Shown here: piece by piece, positions 10,401 to 20,230 of the stretch
Layout of the letters: each line of letters begins with the position of its first letter
How positions within the stretch are numbered: position 1 is the first letter of the stretch
Assembly: GCF_907165205.1 (NCBI RefSeq)
Contig: NC_058189.1
Coordinates: 57,252,270-57,316,269 of the forward strand
Reading direction: 5' to 3'
Length of the DNA stretch: 64,000 nucleotides
Source of the DNA: Coccinella septempunctata
Lineage: Eukaryota > Arthropoda > Insecta > Coleoptera > Coccinellidae
Translations under genes and position numbers: made by a program
The notes under the pieces: generated by a model
Seen by the model: the letters and a program-made list of their open reading frames with translations, nothing else
What the model was told of the DNA's origin: nothing
Database searches by the model: none

Positions 10401-11863
10401 TTCAAGTTTTTTTCTCATAGTATCTACACTTCACAAGATATTCAACTGATATTTGGCATAGATATTACATTTTAGATTTCTCACCACGTGACATGGCAAT
10501 TTCGATAGAAGATTTACAGGGTGATATTTTTTCTGGAACACTGCCACCTGTTCTTCTGCAGAACTTTTTTTTGGTGAGCAACTGTTAATTTGAAAAAATG
10601 TAAAAAGAAGCTTTGTTCTTATACTAAACTTTTCGGTCTCTTGTAGTTTTGTCGTATCTACCAACGATTTCGGGAAAAAAAAATTTGGATTTTCACGAGG
10701 ATTTCGAGAGAATCGTTCAAAATTTTTTTTCTCGAAATCATTGGTAGATACGACAAAACTACAAGAGACCGAAAAGTTTAGTATAAGAACAAAGCTTCTT
10801 TTTACATTTTTTCAAATTAACAGTTGCTCACCAAAAAAAAGTTCTGCAGAAGAACAGGTGGCAGTGTTCCAGAAAAAATATCATCCTGTAGATCTTCTAT
10901 CGAAATTGCCATGTCACGTGGTGAGAACTCTAAAATGTAATATCTATACCAAATTTCATTTGAATATCTTGTGAAGTGTAGATACTATGAGAAAAAAACT
11001 TGAAAAAAATTCAAACTTCAACACCCTGTATATCGAAAACGAAACGTTTGCGACCCTATGTTTATGGGACTATTTTTTCTTAAACTCACTTAAGGAATCT
11101 CTCCTTTTCGTTTGTACGTTCAATTTAGGAACACCCTGTATAATTGAATTGATGAAATGCAACGCATTTACTTCTTATTATTCAGATCAGTTTAGAAGAA
11201 TAAGGACTGTTTTCATTTTGTGTGTCGTTTATAATTGAAAAACATAATTGTTTTCCAGCCATCTGGATGATGCCCCAAGATTTCCGCTACGGTGGTTGGC
11301 CAACATCAGGTGAAATAGACATAATGGAGAGCAGAGGAAACAAAAATTTACATGCGTGGGGTGGCAACATAGGCACCCAACTCGTCTTCAGTACCTTGCA
11401 TTGGGGAAAGAGCCCCAGAGAAAACCTGTTTCAAAAAACGCACTTCGAGAAAAGGAGAGGCGATGGATTCGACTCAGACTTTCACAACTACGTCGTCGAA
11501 TGGACACCTGACTACATCGCTTTCAGAGTGGACAACCAAGAGCTTGGCAGAATAACTCCACCGTCAGGAGGTTTCTACCAGCTGGGTGGACTGTCTGGAC
11601 ATAATCCTTGGGCGTCTGGAACGAAAATGGCGCCCTTCGATCAGCATTTCTACCTTATCGTTAACGTAGCTGTGGGAGCGACTAACGGTTATTTTCCGGA
11701 TCAATGCAGTAACCCTGGTGGCAAACCTTGGAAGAATTGGTCACCGCAGGCTTCGAGGGACTTTTGGAATGGTAACTGGCAGTGGAGATCCACTTGGAAT
11801 GAGTGGTCGAGACCTACACAGAGGGCCCTCAAGGTGGATTACATAAGGATTTGGGCCATCTAA
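7431..11863 (+). CDS. Secreted GH16 beta-1,3-glucanase, gene 2
   Basis: Four coding exons join cleanly: 7431-7637, 7696-7799, 7866-7981 and 11259-11863 (1032 bases, 343 residues). Introns begin GT, end AG and have phases 0, 2 and 1. Residues 1-20 form a hydrophobic signal peptide. The GH16 fold starts at LIFAEWFDNL and ends at IRIWAI, with no N-terminal CBM39 glucan-binding domain. The catalytic motif GEIDIMESRG places Glu161, Asp163 and Glu166 at the active site, so it should hydrolyse beta-1,3-glucan, unlike glucan-recognition relatives that have lost these residues. Four Cys remain in the mature protein (22, 41, 68, 292). Intron 3 is 3.3 kb because of retrotransposon fragments and an 872-bp foldback. 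The ATG is preceded by an acceptor-like TTCCAG, suggesting a non-coding first exon upstream. AATAAA is 11 bases after the stop. Roles in digestion of fungal food or in antifungal defence are both possible. Confidence 0.9.
8097..8890 (+). mobile_element. RNase H-type non-LTR retrotransposon fragment (plus)
   Basis: Broken + strand frames resemble the end of a reverse transcriptase (LGRLQSLACVCINGAMR, then LHLKPFH-like text, 8180-8330). They continue into the start of an RNase H domain (TWYTDGSKT near 8506-8535) and a C-terminal GHL...CLWC...EHIL motif near 8715-8850. RT followed by RNase H is typical of the I/R1/LOA group. Stops, frameshifts and a missing RNase H middle show it is long dead. 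It lies in intron 3 of GH16 gene 2. Confidence 0.6.
8880..9880 (-). mobile_element. RNase H-type non-LTR retrotransposon fragment (minus)
   Basis: The minus strand carries WFTDGSKSERGTGIGVHGP, the start of an RNase H domain, at about 9680-9740, followed by a degraded remainder and 3' UTR down to a TAATAATA-type tail near 8890. The same 3' region recurs at 19430-20230 on the same strand, so both are copies of one family. The boundary with the + strand fragment is abrupt, pointing to insertion or rearrangement. Confidence 0.6.
10020..10220 (+). mobile_element. Isolated RNase H middle fragment
   Basis: Plus-strand frames give EEEIFAF...CVEFNLERNS and then NITINSDSQAAINTLNS, matching the middle of a retrotransposon RNase H domain (the Asp of DSQ is a metal ligand). 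It may be the piece missing from the + strand fragment at 8097-8890. Confidence 0.45.
10267..11138. mobile_element. 872-bp foldback MITE (CAGGGTG ends)
   Basis: Almost the whole element is one inverted repeat: arms of about 410 bases face each other around a short centre near 10680-10730. Mirrored 77-codon frames (10431-10664 minus, 10741-10974 plus) are nearly identical, which shows how similar the arms are; these frames are not genes. Ends are CAGGGTGTTCC / GGAACACCCTG flanked by TA at 10265-10266 and 11139-11140. It lies in intron 3 of GH16 gene 2, so a pre-mRNA would carry a very long hairpin. Confidence 0.85.
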
Positions 11864-14023
11864 TCTTCAAATGAATAAAATAATTTTTATTGTGAAATAT
11901 CTGATGATAAATAGAGGCTTTGAAAGTATTTGTGGCGAATTTTTCTGAGGTTAATCGAATATAATGGTGGGTAAACATGCATAAAGGTGGTATGGCTCCC
12001 TCCTAAAACTTTTTAGGTTTATTAGGGTGAGTGTGCAACTGGATATTATAATGGACTAGCTACTTTTGATGAAATTGATGGGTAACCCCAGAAAGTTCAG
12101 ACTAGGAAAGTAGAATAATTGTAGAATTAGAAAAATTGCCCAAGTTTGACTAGTCTTCGACACTGGCACAGAGTATTTTTTTTCAATCTCATCTGCAGTG
12201 TGTTAATGTAAGAAAGCCCAAAATCTGAAAAATTTGGGAATAGTAGTGGGCCCCACAGAGTTTTTATGCTGAGTCAGGCCACTTTTTGCCTATAATACAT
12301 TGCTATGGAAATATAGCAATTCAGAAAATCACTTCTTTCTATTTAGTCTTTGCTTTGACATTTATTCACCGATACTGGATTTTTCGACAGTGATGTGAAG
12401 CACCATCCTTAATCTTTATGTAACTGGCGCAGGGTATTTTTTTCATGCTCCCCTTGTTGTACAGGGTGTAAGTTTTTCGATTAAGATTTCAAAAACAGTG
12501 AGAGATTCACGAAATTCTTCTTTATGTTGTGTGGATTGTTAGATCTTTACCTAGCTAAGTTTTCGTAATTTTTTCGATAATTTGCGTGGTTATGGACCTA
12601 CGACTGTTTTATGGAATTTCGTTTTCTCGTGAAATTCGTCTTCTGTCGAAAATAATAGCAGAGATTTAGTGTAAACTGCATTCTGAAATAGAAATGATCG
12701 AAAAGTATATAAGAACCGTTGGAAGTCAAAATAAGTTGAAGGGTGTATTTCCTTATTTCCACATAGGCTGAAGATTTCTACCCTTACAACTAGAAGCTTG
12801 AAATTCGATATGCATAAAAAAATCGATTGGAATTTCCCAGAACTATATTTCAAGGTATTTGAAATGCAAACATTTCTATTCTTGGACAAACAATGTATCT
12901 AATGCATTTGTTATCAGTTTGTTGAAGTTTTCCGGTTTTGCATAAATATCGAAGTGGTGCAATTCACAGAACGAAGGAACCATTAATTTTTTTTTATTTG
13001 ATTCTGAGGACCTTATCGTGGTCCAAGTTTATAAACACGTCCACTTGAGTTTGTCCTACAGTAACTATCTAATCATCAATTGAATGTGATCAGGTAAGCA
13101 TCAAGAAAACCGAGATACAATAGGTGTAATTACGATTATAAAGTTATTTTCATCATTTTTTCAGTGGTATAAAGATTTTACACTCGAAATGAATATCTTT
13201 GATTTACTTCAATACAGGGTAATCATGGCTAAATAGTCAAATGAAAAGAATCCATCACTTGCTTAAATTTCGAGATGCATGCAGATTGTCAATGTTTCTA
13301 GATGAAAGGAATTTTATGGATTATCCAAAAATTTTTTGTCTTTTTTGGATTGAACTTGTAATGCTTATTTGAGACAATCAGGGACTTCTTTCAATATCCT
13401 ATAAATGAAATTATCAATTACAGTGGCGTCTCACAAGGTGATCAGATTTTTTAATGGTGTACTGTTTTTTAATGTTCATTCTTTTCCTTCGATGAGGGAA
13501 TTGATGATATAATTCATTTGTCTCCTCAATTTTCTCGTATCTCGCTTTATTTTTTCATGAAATAGGAAAAAACTATCTGATTGATATTGGGAAAAACCCA
13601 GAGAGAGCAGATTCTATAGCTGCACTGTGCTGATGTGATTTCTTGTTCTGCTTGAACAATCCTTTTCTATCAAATTTAGCCATTTGATAAAAAATTCTTT
13701 TTAAATTTGCCTCCCTCTATCTTCACAACGAAGGAAATTGGAAACATGATCATGAGAATAATTTTTTTTCTTTGAGGGTTAAACCAATGGTCGGTTCAAC
13801 CCGGGTTCACAACCCTGGAACAAGCTTTGTTACAACTACCAATAAATTGTAAGAAGTTCCAATATATGTATTATTTTTTCGCATGGTGAGATTTCAATAA
13901 TGCGGTACCTACAGATATTTGTTTTGGATGCGCCTTTGAGCTTTGTTTTATGAATAATTGTGGACTTATCTTGTTTGGGAAATGAATACTTTTTTTTATT
14001 ATTCTATTTCTTGAATTTGCAGA
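11864..14023. other. Intergenic region between GH16 genes 2 and 3
   Basis: AT-rich DNA without a convincing frame. The gene 2 poly(A) signal AATAAA is at 11874-11879. One TACAGGGTGTAAG motif (about 12461) resembles MITE ends elsewhere in the window. No canonical TATA box was identified before gene 3, although an acceptor-like TTTGCAG directly precedes its ATG. Confidence 0.4.
11874..11879 (+). terminator. Poly(A) signal of GH16 gene 2
   Basis: AATAAA begins 11 bases after the TAA stop at 11861-11863, implying a very short 3' UTR. Confidence 0.55.
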
Positions 14024-17000
14024 ATGAGAACTGCAGTCTTTCTATCAATCCTATGGATCTGCTCCTCCGATCGAGTTGATGCTCAGTGCAAAGACACTCC
14101 CACACAAGTAGGAGGATCTTATCCGAAATTGAAGCAGGGCAAACTTTGTTCTGGCGATCTGATTTTTGCTGAATGGTTCGACAATTTGAACGAAGGTCTT
14201 TGGAACCACGAGAACCAAGTGGATGGAGCAGGGGTCTGTCATTATCTTTTCATTATTTGGAGCTAAAACTATTGAAAAAAAAATTGATATGATTTGAGCT
14301 TTCATCATTAATTGGTATCGATAAAAAGCAATATTCATCTAGCGTCTTATGATACCTCATACACAATTAAGAAAGTTTGGTGGTTTAAGTGAGACTAAAT
14401 TGAGGTTTGGAAATTGGAATAATCATCAGCCATTACATCATCCCCATCATCCAACTTTAATTTTTCAAACGGAAACATATACCAAGTGTGGGCTCGTTAG
14501 AAAGCTCACTGAAAATGGAATACAACTATAATCTTTGTTTTGTTAATTTTGATTTCATGAGAAGAAATTCAAAGGACTCTTGAAAAAGAATAAATTGAAT
14601 AGTTTCTCAACCAATAACTTAAAATTGAAGCGCTGAAACACTTCAATTGATTTTCCATTGTCGTTATTTTTTGGAAATGAAATTGAATATTTTTCTTCAA
14701 CCATTTAGCCGCAACCCTACCGTTTGGTAGCTGCAAGAAAAACGAATCTTACCATAGTCTTAATTTTATTCAGAGTAGGTATATATTTTGTTCTTTTTAT
14801 AAGCATTCTTTCGAGTTCCTGATAATCACAAGATGACAAGACTAAAATAAAAATAAAGACTATAGTAATATTAATTTTTCCGAGAGCTGCGGGGTTTGTG
14901 TCTGCTAAGGGGTTGGAGAAAAATATTAAATTTTATTGCCTTAAAATAACCTCAATCGGAACTCAATAAATGTATCTCAGCGTCTTGTTATTATTATTTT
15001 ACATGAGTTATGAGTTGAGATACTATTTATTGTATTTTTTTTTCCAAGAGAATTTTGTGTTTTTTTTTCTTTTTCATTATGAAAAACAGAAGTTGGCTGC
15101 TGGATGTAGTTGAGACTAAGGGGTTGAAGAAAAAAACTATTTTTTTGCCAGAAAATAAGGGAAATTGGAAATTTACCTACAAGTTTCCACCTTTTTATTT
15201 TGATTAATTAGTTGATGAAATATTGGCTTCATTCCAGACCTATGCCAAACCCTGTATTTAATTGGAATCGGCAATATCATGTTTCTTCACGATCGATGAT
15301 TAAAGTGACATAATCCATGCGTTTTCTGAGAGTCAGGACATTCATGAAACTTAACACATAATATCGAAAATGAGGTTGTTCCAGAAATAATTTTTCGGCG
15401 ATCGTGGATAGAGTATAATATACTATTTTCAAGATTTCTATTGGAGGAAAATTCAGCACATAATATTAAAGAAATGTTTTCATGTTTTCTGTATTATGAT
15501 ATTCATACAGTTCAAAATATGCATTTGGTTGCTGTTTCAGAATGGAGAATTCGAGCAGTACGTCAATGATAGGTCTGTAAGCTATGCGAAAGATGGAAAA
15601 CTCTTCATACTACCGAAAGTTATCGGTGATGGTCCTTTACATAAGTGAGTTCTGTTTCTTTCATAATATGGTGATTCCAAATTATCCCCCGAATCCTACT
15701 ACGCATGGAGTTTGAAATTTGGTAGTCCAGTATTCTTCCTGAGCTATGTGAAGCCGAGGATGAATAAATTGAAAAGCTGTAGCTAGTTTCCTATTTGTTA
15801 AAGAGGTCCTAAATATCTCGGTGCAGGTGTGAAGACTGATACAAATCAAGAACTGGGTGTATTTCGATGTTTCTCAATAAAATTCGATTTTTCAGTGGTT
15901 TTTTCAACCCAGTACAGAGCGCTAGAATGACAACCGCTGGAAAATTTTCATTTAAATATGGAAAACTTGAAGCAAGAGCGCAGATACCAGCTGGTGATTG
16001 GATTTGGCCAGGTAAATATGGAAAAATATAACCGAATGGGGAAGATGAATGCGAACAAATCATATTGCCTAATATGAAAATCTCAATTCAACCGCTTATT
16101 TTACAATTCTACCTTTGATACATTCCCATCCACATAATCAAAACTTTTCCTTGTCTATTTCTCGGAAGCAATAAAAAATATTGAAAATTTTTGGAAAATA
16201 TCACTTCTATATGAAAATTTAAGTTTCTGCTTCATTTTAATAGAGGTGAAGACATAAATAAATCACGAGCAAGAGATGCTCGAGCAAGAAAAAAGAGTTC
16301 ACAATATAAATAAAAATTGCGCAAAACCTTGATGTCTTGATAATATCAATACCCTTAAGAACTGTTGACTTGAAATCTGATGCATCCAAGAAAAGCTTTT
16401 TCTCTTCTTAAGATTCCGCTACGAGGAAGTTCCAATCAGTTATAATGGGAAGGTATTTTAAGCAAATTATCCAAATTGAAATTTAATAATACGGGTCCAA
16501 ATGCACAAGTATTGGGTCTATTGGGCCTCTATCTTCCTCGAGCTGCCTCAGGTGCTCCCAGGCTATGGTTTTCCATCCAGTCTTCAGAGTTCCGATAAAC
16601 CTCAGTCATAGACATGTCTTCAAAAAAGATACATCTTACATTTTTCTGACCCAACTTTCTCCTCTATTTCTAAGTGCGATGCCTCTTCTGGATTGAACTG
16701 AGATTTCATTGTTCATCGGCATGCAGTAAGAAGAACTCGCCAATAGAAATGCCACGAGTCTACAGAGTGGAATCCCTTATACCACAAGACTAGTGGTGTT
16801 GTCCTCAACTCGGTATAAGATTACTACAGGTGAACAGAATATGTTAAACAGTTTAATCAGTGCTCTTGCAACAACGATTCGAGAAACATTCAGTGGGTCC
16901 CATTTTATTTAGATGTTTATTGAAAAGGTGCTCAGTCACCATACTCTTCAGGGCCATCCAGTTTTTTGACCTTAGGCTTTGCGGACTCCCATTAAGAAGT

Positions 17001-19009
17001 CTCGACTACCTGAGTATTAGAGGACAATTTTCTGTCTAGTGATCTAATAAGGATTCCAACTGAAGCTGAGCGGGCTCCCTGATTATCAAGTGTGCCTGTC
17101 TTTTTGAAGATGACCTAACCTTACTTTTCGTTCATTCATTCATTGCTGTATCCCGTTACCGGGAATAAATCTACAAAAAGACACAAAAAAGGGACAGACT
17201 TATAATTTCTTAGGGCTAAATGCGACTGTGTGCCCTCCTGTGACTGAAAAGACCCAACCGTGACCTACAGATCCTTCCTCACTCCGGGCATGGATAGTCA
17301 CCAACCAGATCTGGCCGCCGCTGTATTCTTCTCAAAGATATTACACATTAATATCTTTGTTTCTTCTCGAGTCTCCATTAAAATTGTGACCACTGTGACC
17401 TGTCTAACGCTAATTGTTCCCAGTTATGATTGGCATTAATTAATTTTAGGGATTGATGTAGTGTATCCTTAAACCGCTTATACTGGCCTCCTGGTTTCCG
17501 GGCTCCCCCTGTCAATTCGCCATATTGAGCTATTTTGGGGAGTCTCAGAATGTGGCCGCTTCATCTGAGTAGGGCTCTCGTTACTTGAGTCTCAATTGTT
17601 GTACAACTGGTGCGTTGCAAGACTTCTACATTTAAAACTTTGTGGAACTATCTGATGTGCATTATTCGTCTAAGATGACGTTGTTGCGTTTGTTCAAACT
17701 GTTTAATATGTTGCCTGTAGGGCATCCAGCTTTCGCTTCCGTAAAGAAGCGTTGGGAGGACGACTGCTTTGTAAACAGCTGTCTTGGTCTTCAGATTGAG
17801 GTCGTGATTTTGAAAAACTCTGTCCTTTAGCTTCCAGAATGCCCGTGATGCCGAATTGATACGTTGTGTATTTCCGTGTCCAGGTTAGCCCTAGTATTAA
17901 TGAAGCTTCCCAAGTATTTGAACTGCTCGACCTGTTCTAGAGTTTCATTCTCCAGGCTGATATGTGTTTGGAGGCTTTCTGGCGGACTTACCAGGATTTT
18001 GGTTTTGTCGATATTGAGTATAAGGCCTTAAGTTTCGTATATATGTTTATAAGTGTCCAGCATTATCTGTAGATCCTCTGGGCTGCTAGCGATAAGTGCG
18101 CAGTCGTCTGCATATTGAAGTTCCGTGATAAACTTTGAACGGGTTTTTGCTCCGAGGCGCTTCAGGTTAAATAGGCCTCCATCAAATCTGATGGATTTAA
18201 CTTTTCGTTATTCCAATAGTGAGGCAAGCAAGCTAGTTTTGGCACTAAATTCTCATCCAAATTTGAGTTTATGGGTGAAAACCCCTACTCTTTTGTTCAT
18301 TACTAATAAATTTTCCAGAATTTCTCCACCCTCTCTCAAATTCTCCTTTTTTCCTGAACCTTTTTTTATGGGTATATTTGAACTCTAAAATTATTTTCCG
18401 CACATTTCAGCCATCTGGATGATGCCACAGAGTTCGAAATACGGAAACTGGCCAAGATCCGGTGAAATAGACATCTTGGAAAGCAGGGGCAACAAAAACC
18501 TACTCGTTGACGGCGGTAACATCGGCACACAGTTGGTGTTCAGCACACTTCACTGGGGAAAGAGCGCTGGTGAAAACCAATTCCAAAGGACCCATTGGGA
18601 AAAAAGAAATGGCGCTGGTTACGACGGGGACTACCACAACTACGGCGTAGAGTGGACACCGGATTACATGGCGTTTACCGTCGATGGTCAAGAGATCGGG
18701 AGGATCAGTCCACCCCAAGGTGGTTTCTACGAATTTGGTCATTTGTCCGGGGACAATCCTTGGTCAGGCGGGGGCAAGATGGCGCCCTTCGACCAGGAGT
18801 TTTACTTGATCGTCAATGTGGCCATTGGTGCAACTAACGGTTATTTCCCAGATAACGTTCAAAATCCTGGAGGAAAACCGTGGAAGAATACGTCACCACA
18901 AGCTGCGAGAGACTTCTGGAATGGTAACGGACAGTGGAGACCCACTTGGAACGAACAAACCACTCAGAGGGCTTTGAAAGTCGATTATATAAGAATTTGG
19001 GCAATCTAG
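14024..19009 (+). CDS. Secreted GH16 beta-1,3-glucanase, gene 3
   Basis: Four coding exons: 14024-14233, 15541-15644, 15896-16011 and 18411-19009 (1029 bases, 342 residues). Intron positions and phases (0, 2, 1) equal those of gene 2. The first donor (GTCTGT) is weak but is placed by homology. Residues 1-20 are a signal peptide ending in VDA. GEIDILESRG keeps Glu162, Asp164 and Glu167, so an active endo-beta-1,3-glucanase is expected. The last exon is very close to gene 2 (NIGTQLVFSTLHWGKS, ALKVDYIRIWAI), so the two arose by tandem duplication more recently than gene 1. Only Cys22 and Cys42 remain in the mature protein: positions equal to Cys68 and Cys292 of gene 2 are Ala69 and Val293. Intron 3 (2.4 kb) contains retrotransposon remnants. 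TTTGCAG directly before the ATG suggests a spliced 5' UTR. An ATTAAA signal lies at 19047. Confidence 0.9.
14234..15540. other. Intron 1 of GH16 gene 3
   Basis: Non-coding, AT-rich, ending in GCTGTTTCAG. It is 1.3 kb, against 58 bases for the same intron in gene 2, so it has been enlarged, but no recognisable transposon was found inside. Confidence 0.6.
16490..17120 (-). mobile_element. Degraded RNase H-type retrotransposon 3' fragment
   Basis: Minus-strand text around 16830-16890 (LLQEH...NILFT-like) lines up with the 8800-8860 plus fragment. RSLDRKLSSN at about 17025-17050 resembles the region before it. No frame survives. It lies in intron 3 of GH16 gene 3. Limits are approximate. Confidence 0.4.
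17133..18199 (-). mobile_element. 5'-truncated LINE with TGAA-repeat tail, copy 2
   Basis: The minus strand matches the element at 54457-55770: the RT motif ELQYADD (YADD codons at 18103-18114), the thumb region, a C-terminal C2H2-like finger near 17200-17300, and a 3' tail of TGAA repeats (TTCATTCATTCA at 17131-17142). It is flanked by the duplicated target ACTTTTCGTT at 17123-17132 and 18200-18209, so both ends are defined. The family's catalytic YADD is intact here but frames are broken elsewhere. TGAA tails are known from L2-type LINEs; clade assignment here is tentative. Confidence 0.75.
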
Positions 19010-19430
19010 ACGTGTTATTGGTTGGTCGATATTCGTTATGGAAAGCATTAAATACTTAATTTAACTTACCTGTTGTCCTTCGATATTATTCACGATTTAT
19101 TATCAAATAGAAATACTTTCAGATCAAGGTGGGCAAAAACAATCGAAAAGAATTCAGATTCATAAGATACATTGATAGATATACAAATCAACAATTGTTA
19201 CAATCTTAATCGAACTTGTCAACCACCATCACTGACCATGGTTTTGGTCTTTACTTGAAACACATGGATGAACGCTGTCATCTTCACTCTGGGAGTCAAG
19301 AAACATAATTGATATGGATCTCGCCTCCTTTCAGGTACTGTCTATTGACATCGAATAAATTAATGGTCTATCAATTCGTGATATTTTCGTCGAGGTAGGA
19401 GTTGTGAACCGAGCTCAAATAAAACCGAAA
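19010..19430. other. 3' flank of GH16 gene 3
   Basis: Apart from the poly(A)-like ATTAAA at 19047-19052, nothing recognisable is present before the retrotransposon fragment. Confidence 0.4.
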
Positions 19431-20230
19431 CCATTATTATTTGAACCTAGGTCGTTGTGGCTCGATTAGCATTTCGTGAACTTAGACCATGTAGATCTTT
19501 GTTCTCTACCCTACTCATTCATAGGAACCCAAGGAGGCCGTCAATGGTGTTGATGACAAAATCCTTAAGGGCCTTGGCGTGAGTCTCCAAGACCGGTTTC
19601 CCCATATGAATGGTTCTCATAGGCCAGCCAGCTCTAGAAACTTGCAAACCATGTGTTCAGCTGTTTCATCTTCTGATTCACAGTGTCTAAAAATCTCATC
19701 TGCTGACTTTCGCATACGGTACAAATGATATTTGTACTCCTGGACTAGCTTTAGCAGTTGTCTGGTTTAGGTAGGTGAAATCATCACGAATTTCTTTGAC
19801 CGAGTAAGTCCAGGAGTGTTTCTCCAGAGAGTTTTTCTGTTGTTCAAATCCCATTGTTCGACCGTTATATTGGTATTTTCCAAGCCCACAGAAAGGCTCA
19901 GGTTCAGCAGGTGTTAACCTTGATGCTTTTTGTGCAAGTTCATCGGCTTTTTCATTTCCTTCAACACACAATGCCCTGATTATCAGTACCCATTGTAGAG
20001 TCACTTTGTTGTCTCTGGCCAGTTGCTTTATGGTATTACGGTACTCCCATGTCAGCAGAGATCTCTGGCAGTGTGATTCCAGGGACCTCAGTGTGGCCTG
20101 TCTGTCCGTGGTGATACAAATATGCGCCCCTTTGAGGTTCACTTTAAGAAAGACCGAAACCATGGTGATCCTCTACTTCTCCTACTGGACTCTCTGTTTA
20201 TGGCCTGAATGATGGTGGTTAGATTGAGAT
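19430..20230 (-). mobile_element. RNase H-type non-LTR retrotransposon 3' end, copy 2
   Basis: A 155-codon minus-strand frame (19696-20163) reads as a retrotransposon RNase H domain: ITTDRQATLRSLESH, then LQWV and GNEKADELAQKAS. The usual His after WVP is lost (WVLIIRAL). The 3' UTR down to 19430 matches 8890-9100. It ends in the same TTATTATTTGAAC context, so this is a second copy of the family found in GH16 gene 2 intron 3. Confidence 0.7.

Noticed and set aside
10431..10974. Two mirrored 77-codon frames with nearly identical proteins
   Set aside because: They are produced by the two arms of a foldback element; no domain, and mirror symmetry explains the similarity.
18500..18837. Frames of 80 codons on both strands
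   Set aside because: Shadows of GH16 gene 3 exon 4 caused by its more balanced codon composition.
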